The position numbers and the translations under genes are program-made. Positions 16,130 through 25,293 of a DNA stretch of 64,000 nucleotides are shown here, one piece after another. The stretch is taken from assembly GCA_018399635.1 (NCBI GenBank), contig JAGYOH010000014.1:1-64000 (forward strand), given 5' to 3'. Origin of the DNA: Clostridia bacterium. Its GTDB lineage: Bacteria > Bacillota > Clostridia > Peptostreptococcales > Acidaminobacteraceae. The notes beneath the pieces were generated by a model. That model saw nothing but the letters and a program-made list of their open reading frames with translations. It had not been told where the DNA came from and searched no databases. The stretch's first letter is position 1. Every line of letters starts with the position of its first letter.

Positions 16130-17533
16130 TTGAAACTGTATAACAGCATGTCAGGCAAGAAGGAAGAGTTCAAAACCATTCATGAAGGGGTCGTCAACAT
16201 GTACGTGTGTGGCCCCACCGTCTATAATTTCTTCCACATCGGCAATGCCAGACCCTTCATGATGTTCGATGTCCTGAGGCGCTACTTCGAATACAAGGGA
16301 TATCAGGTCAACTATGTGCAGAACTTCACGGACGTGGATGACAAGATCATCAACAGGGCCCATGAGGAGCACCGCTCTTCAGAAGAAATCAGTGAAACCT
16401 ATATCAAGGAATACTTCAAGGATGCCGACACCCTGGGAATCCACCGGGCCACCCATCATCCCAAGGTGACGGAAAATATCGAAAACATCATCGAATACGT
16501 CAAGGTGCTGGTGGACAAGGGGTATGCCTACGTGGTGGGTTCAGGGGACGTCTATTTCAACACCCACTCCTTTGACGGTTACGGGAAGCTTTCCGGCCAG
16601 AGCATCGAAGACCTCGAGTCCGGAGCCCGGGTCGAAGTCAATACGGACAAGCGGCATCCCACGGATTTCGCCCTCTGGAAAAGCAAAAAAGAGGGAGAAC
16701 CCTCCTGGCCCAGTCCCTGGGGTGAGGGCAGGCCCGGTTGGCACATCGAATGTTCGGTGATGAGCACCCGCTACCTGGGACAGACCCTCGACATCCATGC
16801 CGGCGGCCATGATCTGATTTTCCCCCATCATGAGAATGAAATCGCTCAAAGTGAAGCCTACTCCGGAAAGACCTTTGCCAATTACTGGATCCACAACGGA
16901 TACATCAACATCGACAATGAAAAAATGTCCAAATCCAAGGGCAATTTCTTCACTGTGAGGGAAATCCTGGAGGAATACGACCCCGAGGTCATCCGTTTTT
17001 TCATGGTGAGCGCCCATTACCGGTCCCCGGTGAATTTCAGCCGGGACCTGATTCAGGCGGCGAAAAACGGCCTGGAGCGACTGTACACGGCAAAATACAA
17101 TCTGGAGTTCTGGATGGAAAAGTCCCGGCGTGAGGCGATGGACAAGGAAGAAAAGGAATCCCTGGAAAAAATGATGACTTACAAGACGCGATTCATCGAG
17201 GCCATGGACGATGACTTCAACACCGCCGATGCCGTGGGGGCTATTTTTGAACTGGTCCGCTTGATCAACACCAGGACCGGTGAGGACACCTCTAAAACCC
17301 TGCTTAGAAGCAGCCATGACCTGCTCATGGAGCTGACCTCGGTCCTCGGTATCCTGGTCAAGGAAAAAGACCTGCTGGATACTGAAATCGATGCCCTGAT
17401 CCAGGAAAGGGAGCTGGCCAGAGAGAACAAGGACTACGCCAGGGCGGACCAGATCAGGGACGATCTTCTCGCCAGGGGGATTCGACTGGAGGACACGCCC
17501 CAGGGCGTCAAGTGGAGCCATATCCGGTCATGA
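16130..17533 (+). CDS. cysS: Cysteinyl-tRNA synthetase
   Basis: Class I synthetase for tRNA-Cys, 467 residues. Motifs: zinc Cys in CGPTVYNFFHIGNARPF with HIGN as the HIGH motif, further zinc ligands in GWHIECSVM and GGHDLIFPHHENE, and KMSKSKGNF. TTG 16130 lies eight bases after GGAGG; a TTG at 16115 would lie within the T-box terminator T run. Its stop overlaps the start of mrnC (ATGA), giving tight translational coupling. Confidence 0.96.
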   Translation: MKLYNSMSGKKEEFKTIHEGVVNMYVCGPTVYNFFHIGNARPFMMFDVLRRYFEYKGYQVNYVQNFTDVDDKIINRAHEEHRSSEEISETYIKEYFKDADTLGIHRATHHPKVTENIENIIEYVKVLVDKGYAYVVGSGDVYFNTHSFDGYGKLSGQSIEDLESGARVEVNTDKRHPTDFALWKSKKEGEPSWPSPWGEGRPGWHIECSVMSTRYLGQTLDIHAGGHDLIFPHHENEIAQSEAYSGKTFANYWIHNGYINIDNEKMSKSKGNFFTVREILEEYDPEVIRFFMVSAHYRSPVNFSRDLIQAAKNGLERLYTAKYNLEFWMEKSRREAMDKEEKESLEKMMTYKTRFIEAMDDDFNTADAVGAIFELVRLINTRTGEDTSKTLLRSSHDLLMELTSVLGILVKEKDLLDTEIDALIQERELARENKDYARADQIRDDLLARGIRLEDTPQGVKWSHIRS

Positions 17534-17967
17534 AGGCTTTTTTGGATCAGCTGAGGGTCGCCCCCCTGGATGAAGAGGCTCTGAAAAGCCTGGCGCCCAA
17601 CAAATTCGCCTATCTGGGGGACGTGATTTATGAACTATATGTCCGCAATTACGTTATAATAAAGGAAAAGGGAAAGATGAACGCCATCAACAAGGCCACC
17701 GTCCGCTACGTCAATGCCTCCGCCCAGGCCTTCATGGTCAAGGCCTTGAGGGAAGTTCTGACCCCGGAGGAATGGAAAGTGGTGATCAAGGCGCGAAACT
17801 ACAAGTCGGGCAAGGGGCCCAGGAATTCGGATCTGGGGGAATACCGCTATGCCACCGGTTTTGAAGCCTTGCTGGGCTTCCTCTTCCTGGAGGACAGGAT
17901 TGAGCGTCTGGAGTGGCTCATCGCCCGGGGAATCGATGCCATCGACGAGGGCGGGGAGAAGAGTTGA
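17530..17967 (+). CDS. mrnC: Mini-ribonuclease III
   Basis: RNase III-fold nuclease without the RNA-binding domain; in Bacillus it matures 23S rRNA ends. The 145-residue protein has the catalytic segment APNKFAYLGDVIYELYVR (about 22-39) and the second motif GFEALLGFLFL (about 116-126), where the metal-binding Glu lies. ATG 17530 overlaps the cysS stop as ATGA. The cysS-mrnC pair is conserved in Bacillota. Confidence 0.93.
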   Translation: MKAFLDQLRVAPLDEEALKSLAPNKFAYLGDVIYELYVRNYVIIKEKGKMNAINKATVRYVNASAQAFMVKALREVLTPEEWKVVIKARNYKSGKGPRNSDLGEYRYATGFEALLGFLFLEDRIERLEWLIARGIDAIDEGGEKS

Positions 17968-18291
17968 GTGAAGTCATTGAATGTGATTGAGAAAAGAATG
18001 CTGGTCCTGACCCTGCTGCTGTTGGCGCTGCTGCTGGTCAAGTCTCTCTGGATGGATGAGTACACCCCGAAGGACGCCTCGGAGCTGGCCGTGATGGAAC
18101 ATTGTGAAGCCCGGGAGGTATTGAGCCGCAGTCCCCTGACCTATCAGAGAATCGTCGACCTGATTCCCCTGGCGGAGGAGGATATCGCCGCCTACGAGGG
18201 TGACTTGAAGTTTGACTACCGGATCAAGGTCCGCTGGTATCTTCTGGGGGTGCTGCCCTATAATGAAAGAAGTCAGTATATCGAAGAGTAG
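17968..18291 (+). CDS. Small membrane-anchored protein of unknown function
   Basis: A 107-residue protein with one hydrophobic segment near the N-terminus (MLVLTLLLLALLLVKSLW, about 11-28) and a soluble acidic remainder with AEEDIAAYEGDLKFDYRIKVRWYLLGVLPYNERSQYIEE. It looks like a single-pass membrane protein with the C-terminus outside. GTG 17968 directly follows the mrnC TGA; the Shine-Dalgarno is GGGGAGAAGAG. thyX follows nine bases after its stop. I do not recognise the family. Confidence 0.72.
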   Translation: MKSLNVIEKRMLVLTLLLLALLLVKSLWMDEYTPKDASELAVMEHCEAREVLSRSPLTYQRIVDLIPLAEEDIAAYEGDLKFDYRIKVRWYLLGVLPYNERSQYIEE

Positions 18292-18300
18292 GAGGTCTGT

Positions 18301-19059
18301 ATGAAGGTTCAACTTATCGCCCACACCCTGCAGCCTGAAAATATTGTGGCGGCCGCGGCGAAACTCTGCTATTCTAAGGTGGATGCCAGCGAGATCATGA
18401 TGAATCTTGACCCGCCCAGGGTGGAGGGGTTTGTCAATCATCTGATGGAACTGGGCCATGAAAGCCCCATCGAGCACGTCTCCTTCACCTTTGCCATTGA
18501 AGGTGTCAGCCGGGTCCTCAGCCATCAACTGGTCAGACACCGTCTGGCATCCTATTCCCAGCAGTCCCAGCGCTATGTGAGACTCGACCAGTTTTCCTAT
18601 GTGATGCCACCGGCCATTGAAGAAGATCCCGTGGCCAGGAGTTTGTTCGTCGAGATGATGGAAAGGGACCAGGCGGCCTATGATGCCCTGACAGGGATTC
18701 TGAAGCAGAGGGCGTATGAAACCTTTATGGAGGAAGGGCTGCAGGAAAAGGACGCCTTGAGAAGTGCGGAGAAAAAGGCCATTGAGGATGCCAGGTACGT
18801 CTTCCCCAATGCCGCGGAAACCAAAATCGTCATGACCATGAACGCCAGAAGCCTGAAGAACTTTTTCGCCCAGAGGACCTGCATGCGGGCCCAGTGGGAA
18901 ATCAGGGAACTGGCGACTCGAATGTTGAAAATCGTTAAAGAAGTCGCACCGGTCATCTTCAAGGATGCCGGACCGGGATGCCTTTCAGGACCGTGCCCTG
19001 AAGGCGTCATGACCTGCGGAAAAATCACTGAAGTACGAGAAAAATTCAAGAATTTGTAG
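18301..19059 (+). CDS. thyX: Flavin-dependent thymidylate synthase
   Basis: Makes dTMP from dUMP with FAD, NADPH and methylenetetrahydrofolate, the alternative to ThyA. The 252-residue protein carries the ThyX signature [13 protein letters not shown] (RHR, seven residues, S) at about 79-91. ATG 18301 follows AGGAGG. No thyA or dihydrofolate reductase gene is in the window. Together with nrdJ it provides DNA precursors, though the two are not linked. It sits in a run with mrnC, rlmB and yacP. Confidence 0.96.
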   Translation: MKVQLIAHTLQPENIVAAAAKLCYSKVDASEIMMNLDPPRVEGFVNHLMELGHESPIEHVSFTFAIEGVSRVLSHQLVRHRLASYSQQSQRYVRLDQFSYVMPPAIEEDPVARSLFVEMMERDQAAYDALTGILKQRAYETFMEEGLQEKDALRSAEKKAIEDARYVFPNAAETKIVMTMNARSLKNFFAQRTCMRAQWEIRELATRMLKIVKEVAPVIFKDAGPGCLSGPCPEGVMTCGKITEVREKFKNL

Positions 19060-19067
19060 GTGGAGAA

Positions 19068-19787
19068 ATGGAAGAGTTTATTTTTGGAAAGAATGCAGTG
19101 AAGGAAGCCTTGTCTTCCGATGAAGAAATCAACAAGATATTTGTTCAAAAGGACGCCAGGGTCAGCGGTTTGACGGAGATTGTCAATGCCGCCCTGGACA
19201 AGAAGATCGTGGTTTCCAAGGTGGACAAGCGAAAGCTCGATGATATCACCGAGGGCGGGAACCACCAGGGCATCGTGGCCATGATTTCCCCCTACCGCTA
19301 TCTTGAGGTGGAAGACCTGATCGCCGGCAAGGAACAGCCGCTTCTGATGATTCTGGATTCTGTCCAGGACCCCCATAATCTGGGAGCGATTCTGAGGACG
19401 GCTTACGCCGCCGGCGTGGACGGGGTCATCATCCCCAAAAGAAGATCGGCTTCCGTCAACGGCACGGTGGTCAAGGCCAGTGGCGGCTATGCTTTGAAAA
19501 TCCCCATCGCCCGGGTCACCAATCTTGCCAAAACCATCGATTATCTCAAGGAAAAGAATATCTTCGTGGCGGGGGCCGATGCCGAGGGCAGATCCTCTTT
19601 GTTTGCGAGTGATTTCAAGGGATCCATGGCCCTGGTCGTTGGCAATGAAGGGGAGGGACTTTCGAGACTGGTCAGAGAAAAGTGTGATTTTCTGGTTTCG
19701 ATTCCCATGAAAAATGAAGTGGAGTCTCTCAATGTTTCGGTGGCGGCATCCCTGATGATCTACGAAGCCCTGAGACAAAGAGGTTGA
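19068..19787 (+). CDS. rlmB: 23S rRNA (guanosine-2'-O)-methyltransferase RlmB
   Basis: SPOUT-family enzyme that methylates the ribose of G2251 (E. coli numbering) in the 23S P loop. The 239-residue protein has an N-terminal L30e-like RNA-binding part (1-75) and the knotted catalytic part with DSVQDPHNLGAILRTA, ALVVGNEGEGLS and SIPMKNEVESLNVSVAASL, the three SPOUT motifs. ATG 19068 follows GTAGGTGGAG. The yacP start is three bases after its stop. Confidence 0.95.
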   Translation: MEEFIFGKNAVKEALSSDEEINKIFVQKDARVSGLTEIVNAALDKKIVVSKVDKRKLDDITEGGNHQGIVAMISPYRYLEVEDLIAGKEQPLLMILDSVQDPHNLGAILRTAYAAGVDGVIIPKRRSASVNGTVVKASGGYALKIPIARVTNLAKTIDYLKEKNIFVAGADAEGRSSLFASDFKGSMALVVGNEGEGLSRLVREKCDFLVSIPMKNEVESLNVSVAASLMIYEALRQRG

Positions 19788-19790
19788 TCC

Positions 19791-20333
19791 ATGGCCAGGA
19801 ATGACACCCGGAAATATCTTTTGGTCGACGCCTACAACGTCATCAATGAAATCGATGAGCTGCGGGCTTATATGGATGAGGATCTGGAGAAGGCCAGGGA
19901 ATATTTTATCGGGCGGATGATTGAATTCAGCCATTATACCCGGGAAAGAATCATCCTGGTCTTCGATGCCTACCTGGTCAAAAACCGGGTGGAAAAGGTG
20001 GAGATGCGCCAGGGGGTGGAGATCGTGTTCACCAGGTTCACCCAGACTGCGGACACCTATATCGAGGCCCGGGTCAGTGAACTGACTGAAAAAATCACCA
20101 ATGAAGTCAGGGTGGTGACCAAGGACGCCCTCGAGCAGCAGATCATTCTGGGAAAGGGCGCCCTCAGAATGCTGCCCAGGGAGCTTTACTACGAGGTGGC
20201 GTTCATGGGGGAGCGGATCAAGAAAAAGTATCAACCCGAGGACGACCGGGTCAAGGATCGGCTTGAGGATCGATTGAACCAGCGGTCCCTGGAGGCCTTG
20301 AAAAAAATTTCTGACAAAAACTTTGAATATTGA
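19791..20333 (+). CDS. yacP: NYN domain endoribonuclease, YacP/Rae1-like
   Basis: NYN/PIN-like nuclease related to Bacillus Rae1, which cuts mRNA on the ribosome. The 180-residue protein begins YLLVDAYNVINEIDE with the first catalytic Asp, has ILVFDAYLVKN near 47-57 and VFTRFTQTADTYIEARVSEL near 77-96, with the acidic residues expected at the NYN active site. rlmB-yacP-sigH is the usual Bacillota order. Its TGA stop lies within the -35 of the sigH promoter. Confidence 0.92.
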   Translation: MARNDTRKYLLVDAYNVINEIDELRAYMDEDLEKAREYFIGRMIEFSHYTRERIILVFDAYLVKNRVEKVEMRQGVEIVFTRFTQTADTYIEARVSELTEKITNEVRVVTKDALEQQIILGKGALRMLPRELYYEVAFMGERIKKKYQPEDDRVKDRLEDRLNQRSLEALKKISDKNFEY

Positions 20334-20359
20334 CTTGAAATTCACCCCTAATGTATAAT
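20330..20359 (+). promoter_or_regulatory. Sigma-A type promoter of sigH
   Basis: TTGACT (20330-20335), 18-base spacer, perfect TATAAT (20354-20359). Confidence 0.8.
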
Positions 20360-20384
20360 ATATTAGATTAGTGTCAGAAAGAAG

Positions 20385-21008
20385 ATGATCCCGATCGGTT
20401 CTCCAAATCTTTCCTATGAGATGATGTCAGAAGAAGCTGTTGTTGAGGAAGCCAAACGAGGCGATGCCAGGGCTGAAGAACACCTCATCAAAAAATACAA
20501 AAACTTCGTACGCGCCAAGGGAAGAAGTTACTACTTGATTGGCGGGGACAAAGAGGATATCATACAAGAGGGAATGATCGGTCTCTTCAAGGCGATCAGG
20601 GACTATGACACCGACAAGTCGGCTTCCTTCAGAGCCTTTGCCGATCTGTGCATCACCAGGCAGATCATCACCGCCATCAAGACGGCGACCCGGCAGAAGC
20701 ATATCCCCCTCAATTCCTATGTCTCCCTGAATAAATCGGGTTCGGACGAGGACCCGCAGAAGAGTCTGTTGGAAACCTTGTCGGAGAAGGGGATTTCGGA
20801 TCCGGAACAAATGGTCATCAACAAGGAAGAACTTTCCCAGATGACCCTCAAGATCGACCAGGCCCTCAGTCCCCTTGAACTGGAAATACTGCACCTGTAT
20901 CTCAAGGGAATGAGTTATCACGACATGTCGATGAAAATGGTCAAGCCCATCAAGTCCATTGACAACGCCCTGCAGAGGGTCAGGAAAAAACTGGTCAATT
21001 CAATGTGA
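20385..21008 (+). CDS. sigH: RNA polymerase sigma factor SigH
   Basis: Sigma-70 family factor of the SigH (Spo0H) branch, active at entry to stationary phase and sporulation. The 207 residues show region 2 (GGDKEDIIQEGMIGLFKAIRDYD, about 53-75) and region 4 (SPLELEILHLYLKGMSYHDM, about 165-184). ATG 20385 has only a modest site, AGAAAGAAG, so weak translation is possible; ATG 20421 is an alternative. tRNA-Thr starts 16 bases after its stop, so read-through into the tuf unit is likely. Confidence 0.93.
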   Translation: MIPIGSPNLSYEMMSEEAVVEEAKRGDARAEEHLIKKYKNFVRAKGRSYYLIGGDKEDIIQEGMIGLFKAIRDYDTDKSASFRAFADLCITRQIITAIKTATRQKHIPLNSYVSLNKSGSDEDPQKSLLETLSEKGISDPEQMVINKEELSQMTLKIDQALSPLELEILHLYLKGMSYHDMSMKMVKPIKSIDNALQRVRKKLVNSM

Positions 21009-21024
21009 ATCAAGTGGTCACCAT

Positions 21025-21101
21025 GCCCATGTAGCTCAGTAGGTTAGAGTGTCGCCTTGGTAAGGCGGAGGTCGGCGGTTCAAATCCGCTCGTGGGCTCC
21101 A
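21025..21101 (+). tRNA. tRNA-Thr (GGT)
   Basis: A 77-base cloverleaf: acceptor GCCCATG with CGTGGGC (one G-U), D arm GCTC/GAGT, anticodon arm TCGCC/GGCGG with loop TTGGTAA and anticodon GGT (21059-21061), T loop TTCAAAT, and CCA encoded in the DNA (21099-21101). A tRNA-Thr before tuf is also found in other bacteria. Confidence 0.95.
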
Positions 21102-21138
21102 AATATGAACATCAAATAAAAATTGAGGAGGAAGAGAA

Positions 21139-22332
21139 ATGGGAAAAGCAAAATTCGAGAGAAACAAAACCCACGTTAACATCGGGACCATCGGTCACGT
21201 GGACCACGGTAAAACCACGTTGACGGCAGCCATCACCAAGGTGCTCCATATGAAATACGGTACTGGAGAAGCTGTAGATTTTGACAATATTGATAAAGCC
21301 CCAGAGGAGCGGGAAAGAGGGATCACGATTTCAACGGCCCACGTCGAGTACGAGACCCCCAACCGACATTACGCCCACGTGGACTGCCCGGGTCATGCCG
21401 ACTATGTCAAGAACATGATCACGGGAGCGGCCCAGATGGACGGATCCATCCTGGTGGTCAGTGCGGCGGACGGTCCCATGCCCCAGACCCGGGAGCACAT
21501 TCTGCTGTCCCGTCAGGTGGGTGTGCCCTATATCGTGGTCTTCATGAACAAGGTGGACATGGTGGACGACGAGGAGCTTCTCGAACTGGTGGAAATGGAA
21601 ATCAGAGATCTCTTGAGCGAATACGACTTCCCCGGAGACGACACCCCCATCATCCAGGGCTCGGCCCTTCTGGCCCTGCAGGAGCCGGAGAGCGAGTGGG
21701 GAGAAAAAATCATTGAAATGTTTGAAATCATCGACAAGTACGTACCGGATCCCCAGCGGGATGTGGACAAGCCCTTCCTGATGCCTGTAGAGGACGTGTT
21801 CAGCATCACGGGACGGGGCACCGTGGCCACGGGAAGAGTGGAGCGGGGCATCGTCAAGGTATCCGAAGAAGTTGAAATCGTAGGACTGGCGGAAGCCAAG
21901 CGCAAGGTCGTGGTGACGGGAGTCGAGATGTTCAGGAAGCTTCTGGACCAGGGCCAGGCGGGAGACAACATCGGCGCCCTGCTCCGAGGGGTTCAAAGAA
22001 CCGATATCGAGCGGGGCCAGGTACTGGCCAAGCCCGGCAGTGTGAATCCCCATACCAAGTTCATGGCCCAGGTCTACGTGTTGAAGAAGGAAGAGGGCGG
22101 CCGACATACCCCCTTCTTCAAGGGATACCGACCCCAGTTCTTCTTCAGAACCACTGACGTGACCGGGAACATCGACCTGCCTGAGGGCGTTGAGATGTGC
22201 ATGCCCGGGGACAACATCGAGATGACCATCGAGCTGATCGCTCCCATCGCCATCGAGAACGGATTGAAGTTTTCCATCCGTGAGGGTGGCCGTACCGTGG
22301 GCGCCGGCAGCGTTATCGAAATCTACGAATAG
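21139..22332 (+). CDS. tuf: Elongation factor Tu, copy 1
   Basis: Carries aminoacyl-tRNA to the ribosome as a GTP complex. The 397 residues have GHVDHGKT (G1), the DCPGH motif with the catalytic His (G3) and NKVD (G4), then domains II and III. The protein is identical to the second copy at 36768; I count three silent base differences (21177, 22194, 22234) and a different stop codon. The shared sequence extends upstream through the Shine-Dalgarno, GGAGGAAGAGAA. This copy lies after tRNA-Thr and ends in a strong terminator, ahead of the rpmG-secE-nusG unit. Confidence 0.97.
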   Translation: MGKAKFERNKTHVNIGTIGHVDHGKTTLTAAITKVLHMKYGTGEAVDFDNIDKAPEERERGITISTAHVEYETPNRHYAHVDCPGHADYVKNMITGAAQMDGSILVVSAADGPMPQTREHILLSRQVGVPYIVVFMNKVDMVDDEELLELVEMEIRDLLSEYDFPGDDTPIIQGSALLALQEPESEWGEKIIEMFEIIDKYVPDPQRDVDKPFLMPVEDVFSITGRGTVATGRVERGIVKVSEEVEIVGLAEAKRKVVVTGVEMFRKLLDQGQAGDNIGALLRGVQRTDIERGQVLAKPGSVNPHTKFMAQVYVLKKEEGGRHTPFFKGYRPQFFFRTTDVTGNIDLPEGVEMCMPGDNIEMTIELIAPIAIENGLKFSIREGGRTVGAGSVIEIYE

Positions 22333-22337
22333 ACTAG

Positions 22338-22363
22338 AGGGCCAGTGCTGCTGGCCCTTTTTT
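22338..22363 (+). terminator. Intrinsic terminator after tuf copy 1
   Basis: GGGCCAG (22339-22345), loop TGCTG, CTGGCCC (22351-22357), six Ts. Confidence 0.93.
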
Positions 22364-22374
22364 AATGGTTTTGA

Positions 22375-22403
22375 TTGACAAGAAAATCAAATTGTGATAG
22401 TTT
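22375..22403 (+). promoter_or_regulatory. Probable promoter of rpmG-secE-nusG
   Basis: Consensus TTGACA (22375-22380) directly after the tuf terminator. At 17 bases the -10 would be TAGTTT (22398-22403), a weak match, so the exact -10 is uncertain. Confidence 0.55.
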
Positions 22404-22476
22404 ATATTAGTGACGTTATAAGGGCGTATTTTGTCTAAATTTTGTTTCGTGTTTAAATTTAAATGGAGGTGGCTAA

Positions 22477-22626
22477 ATGCGGGTCAAGGTTACTTTAGCC
22501 TGTACAGAGTGCAAGCAAAGAAATTATCACACAAGCAAGAACAAGAAAAACAATCCTGATCGGATTGAAATGAAAAAGTACTGTAAATTCTGTAGGACTC
22601 ACACAACGCACAAAGAAACGAAGTAA
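22477..22626 (+). CDS. rpmG: 50S ribosomal protein L33
   Basis: A 49-residue protein read directly from the sequence: [20 protein letters not shown] at the start and [16 protein letters not shown] at the end. The two CxxC pairs mark the zinc-binding (C+) form of L33. ATG 22477 follows TGGAGGTGGC. secE begins 19 bases after its stop, the standard rpmG-secE-nusG order. Confidence 0.96.
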   Translation: MRVKVTLACTECKQRNYHTSKNKKNNPDRIEMKKYCKFCRTHTTHKETK

Positions 22627-22645
22627 TTGAAAAGGTGTGGATAAG

Positions 22646-22843
22646 ATGGCAGAGAAGAAACAGAAGCTGGGTTTGATCAAGTTTTTCAAAAGTGTCATGA
22701 GTGAACTCAAAAAAGTCAGTTGGCCGACAAAAAAAGAACTCACGAACTATACCCTGGTGGTACTGTTCATGGGATTTGTGACCTCTGTGGGAATCTGGAT
22801 TTTTGATACAGGCTTCAGGGCCCTCTTGACACTATTCATGTAA
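22646..22843 (+). CDS. secE: Preprotein translocase subunit SecE
   Basis: The small clamp subunit of the SecYEG protein-export channel. The 65-residue single-helix form has the conserved SELKKVSWPTKKEL amphipathic segment (about 18-31) and one membrane helix (about 35-60). ATG 22646 is eight bases after AAAAGGTG; GTG 22637 would overlap that site. nusG follows 17 bases after its stop. The partner SecY is encoded at 48995. Confidence 0.95.
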   Translation: MAEKKQKLGLIKFFKSVMSELKKVSWPTKKELTNYTLVVLFMGFVTSVGIWIFDTGFRALLTLFM

Positions 22844-22860
22844 GCAAAGAAAGGGACTGA

Positions 22861-23385
22861 TTGTCAGTGACGGAGACCGCCAAGTGGTATGTGGTGCATA
22901 CCTACTCAGGACATGAAAACAAAGTCAAGATCAATCTTGAGAAGATTGTGGAAAATCGCGGAATGGAAGACATCGTTCAGGGGGTTGAAGTCCCGACTGA
23001 GGAAGTCATCGAGATCAAGAATGGCAAGCGCAAGCTCAAACAGCGCAAGGTATTTCCGGGCTATGTCTTGGTCAAAATGATCATGAACAGTGAATCCTGG
23101 TATGTGGTACGCAATACAAAAGGCGTCACCGGGTTCGTGGGACCGGGTTCGAAACCCGTGGCTTTGAGCAATGATGAAGTGCTCAAGATGGGAATCGAAA
23201 GAAGGAATCCTGAAATCAATGTCGAAGTCGGCGACGAGGTCAAGGTCGTATCGGGTCCTTTCGAGAATTTTATGGGAATCGTCAAGGATCTCAATCACGA
23301 AAAGAGCACGCTCAAAGTAATGATTTCAATGTTTGGAAGAGAGACATCCGTAGAGTTGGAATACACACAGATCGAAAAGCAATAG
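22861..23385 (+). CDS. nusG: Transcription termination/antitermination factor NusG
   Basis: Binds RNA polymerase and affects pausing, termination and coupling to ribosomes. The 174 residues show the NGN domain (WYVVHTYSGHENKVK at about 8-22, and FPGYVLVKM) and the C-terminal KOW domain (VGDEVKVVSGPFENFMGIV, about 122-140). TTG 22861 is the only start that keeps the full NGN domain; the upstream site is AAAGGGA. Confidence 0.96.
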   Translation: MSVTETAKWYVVHTYSGHENKVKINLEKIVENRGMEDIVQGVEVPTEEVIEIKNGKRKLKQRKVFPGYVLVKMIMNSESWYVVRNTKGVTGFVGPGSKPVALSNDEVLKMGIERRNPEINVEVGDEVKVVSGPFENFMGIVKDLNHEKSTLKVMISMFGRETSVELEYTQIEKQ

Positions 23386-23424
23386 CTTTTAGATAGCCAT
23401 TTTTGATTTGAGGAGGTGGAAAAT

Positions 23425-23850
23425 ATGGCAAAGAAAGTCACGGGAATGATCAAACTGCAAATTCCTGCAGGAAAGGCAACACCAGCGCCACCAGTCGGAC
23501 CGGCACTAGGTCAGCACGGCGTCAACATCATGCAGTTTTGCAAGGAGTTCAATGCGAAGACGGCGGATGAAGGCGGGTTATTGATTCCTGTAGTCATCAG
23601 TGTCTACCAGGACCGATCCTATTCCTTTATCACCAAAACACCACCAGCTGCGGTGCTGATCAAAAAAGCCGTCGGCATTGACAAGGCTTCAGGCGAACCC
23701 AACCTGAACAAGGTGGCGACCATCAGCAAGGACGATCTCAAAAAGATTGCAGAGCTCAAGATGGAGGATCTCAACGCCGGCAGTGTCGAAGCGGCAATGA
23801 GTATGGTTGCGGGAACGGCCAGAAGCATGGGAGTCCTCGTAGAAGAGTAA
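23425..23850 (+). CDS. rplK: 50S ribosomal protein L11
   Basis: Forms the GTPase-associated centre with 23S rRNA helices 43-44. The 141 residues include the proline-rich switch [19 protein letters not shown] (about 18-36), where resistance to thiopeptides arises in other species, and the RNA-binding C-terminal domain. ATG 23425 is seven bases after AGGAGGT. rplA follows 50 bases later. Confidence 0.97.
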   Translation: MAKKVTGMIKLQIPAGKATPAPPVGPALGQHGVNIMQFCKEFNAKTADEGGLLIPVVISVYQDRSYSFITKTPPAAVLIKKAVGIDKASGEPNLNKVATISKDDLKKIAELKMEDLNAGSVEAAMSMVAGTARSMGVLVEE

Positions 23851-23900
23851 GTTTTGGCCTGTGGGAGGTAAAACCGAATACCACGAAGGAGGAAAGAAAA

Positions 23901-24593
23901 ATGGCTAAAAAAACAAAAAGAATGAATGAACTTTTATCAAAAGTAGACCGAACGATCGCCTATGATCTCGATGAAGCAATCAAACTGATCAAGGAACTGT
24001 CAAATGCAAAGTTTGACGAAACGGTTGAAATCCACGCCCGTTTAGGGGTTGACGGCCGTCATGCCGACCAACAGGTCAGAGGTGCGGTGGTATTGCCCCA
24101 CGGTACGGGAAAAACCAAAAAAGTACTGGTGATCGCCAAGGGCGACAAAGTGCAGGAGGCGACTGAAGCAGGGGCGGACTATGTCGGCGCCGAGGATATG
24201 ATCGAAAGGATTCAAAAGGAAAACTGGTTCGATTTCGACGTCATCGTGGCAACCCCTGATATGATGGGACTTCTCGGAAGACTCGGAAAGGTTCTTGGTC
24301 CCAAGGGATTGATGCCCAACCCCAAATCCGGAACGGTCACCTTTGATGTGGGTCGGGCCATTGAGGAAATCAAAGCGGGCAAGGTGGAGTATCGTCTGGA
24401 CAAGACCAATATCGTCCATGTTTCCGTCGGAAAGATTTCCTTTGAGGAGAATCAACTCAAGGAAAACATCAAGATGTTGATGGATACCCTGACAAAGGCC
24501 AAGCCCTCTTCATCCAAGGGAACCTATTACAGGAACGTGACACTCACGAGCACCATGGGTCCCGGTATCAAGCTGAACACCCTCAAGTTCTAA
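23901..24593 (+). CDS. rplA: 50S ribosomal protein L1
   Basis: Builds the L1 stalk that moves E-site tRNA, and in many bacteria represses its own operon by binding the message. The 230 residues have the normal length; [11 protein letters not shown] (about 136-146) is the conserved RNA-binding loop. ATG 23901 follows GAAGGAGGAAAG. The next transcription unit starts at the promoter just after its stop. Confidence 0.97.
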   Translation: MAKKTKRMNELLSKVDRTIAYDLDEAIKLIKELSNAKFDETVEIHARLGVDGRHADQQVRGAVVLPHGTGKTKKVLVIAKGDKVQEATEAGADYVGAEDMIERIQKENWFDFDVIVATPDMMGLLGRLGKVLGPKGLMPNPKSGTVTFDVGRAIEEIKAGKVEYRLDKTNIVHVSVGKISFEENQLKENIKMLMDTLTKAKPSSSKGTYYRNVTLTSTMGPGIKLNTLKF

Positions 24594-24594
24594 T

Positions 24595-24623
24595 TTGACT
24601 TATAAGGGTCAAGGTGTTATGAT
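24595..24623 (+). promoter_or_regulatory. Sigma-A promoter of rplJL
   Basis: TTGACT (24595-24600), 17-base spacer, TATGAT (24618-24623), immediately after the rplA stop. Confidence 0.85.
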
Positions 24624-24629
24624 ACTTAA

Positions 24630-24749
24630 GAATTGAATATCCACCGTAGACCGTAGGTGCCTTTTTCAAGGCTTAATTTCCTACCGAGGTATTATTTATA
24701 CACCCTATAAATAGCCGACCTCTCTTTGTCTACGGAAGAGAGGTTTTTT
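24630..24749 (+). promoter_or_regulatory. Ribosomal protein L10 leader with attenuator
   Basis: The leader carries the L10-binding pattern CCGTAGACCGTAGGTGCC (24644-24661) and TTTCCTACCGAGGT further on, as in known L10 leaders of Bacillota. It ends in a terminator: ACCTCTCTT (24718-24726) with AAGAGAGGT (24736-24744) and Ts. CCGTAGAC (24644-24651) is an exact complement of GTCTACGG (24728-24735) in the terminator loop, so leader closing and terminator folding share sequence. Known mechanism: the L10-L12 complex binds and lowers rplJL expression. Confidence 0.92.
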
Positions 24750-24774
24750 ATCCCAATAATAAGGAGGTGGAGGA

Positions 24775-25272
24775 ATGTCAAAAAATTTCGAGAACAAGAA
24801 ATTGGTCGTTGATGAAATCAGAGGAAAATTCGACGGGGCCAAAGCCGCGGTTCTGGTAGATTATCGAGGCCTCAATGTGGCTGAGACGACAGAGTTGAGA
24901 AAACGATTCAGAGAAGCCGGCGTCGAGTACAAGGTCTACAAAAACAACCTGGTGAAACTGGCGATCAAGGACACTGAATTCGAGCCCTTGGAAAAGGACC
25001 TGCTGGGGCCCAACGCGATTGCCTTCGGTTACGACGATGCCGTGACACCCGCAAAAATCATCAAGGATTTCGCGAAGGACCACAAGCATCTGGAACTCAA
25101 AACCGGTGTCATCGAGGGAGAGTACTACGATGTGACCAAGATCGTTGAAATCGCTGATATTCCATCAAGAGACGAACTGATCGCCAAGTTCATGGGAAGC
25201 ATCAAATCCCCGGTCAGCAACTTTGTTTACTTGTTGAGCAACATTGTAGAGGAAAAGGAAAAAGAAGCTTAA
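24775..25272 (+). CDS. rplJ: 50S ribosomal protein L10
   Basis: Anchors the L7/L12 dimers on the ribosomal stalk. The 165 residues have the N-terminal rRNA-binding domain with AAVLVDYRGLNVAETTELRKR (shortened here to its core VLVDYRGLNVAETTEL) and a C-terminal helix for L12 dimers. ATG 24775 follows AAGGAGGTGGAGGA. Expression is set by the leader upstream. Confidence 0.97.
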   Translation: MSKNFENKKLVVDEIRGKFDGAKAAVLVDYRGLNVAETTELRKRFREAGVEYKVYKNNLVKLAIKDTEFEPLEKDLLGPNAIAFGYDDAVTPAKIIKDFAKDHKHLELKTGVIEGEYYDVTKIVEIADIPSRDELIAKFMGSIKSPVSNFVYLLSNIVEEKEKEA

Positions 25273-25293
25273 ATCATACGGAGGTGTTTATCA

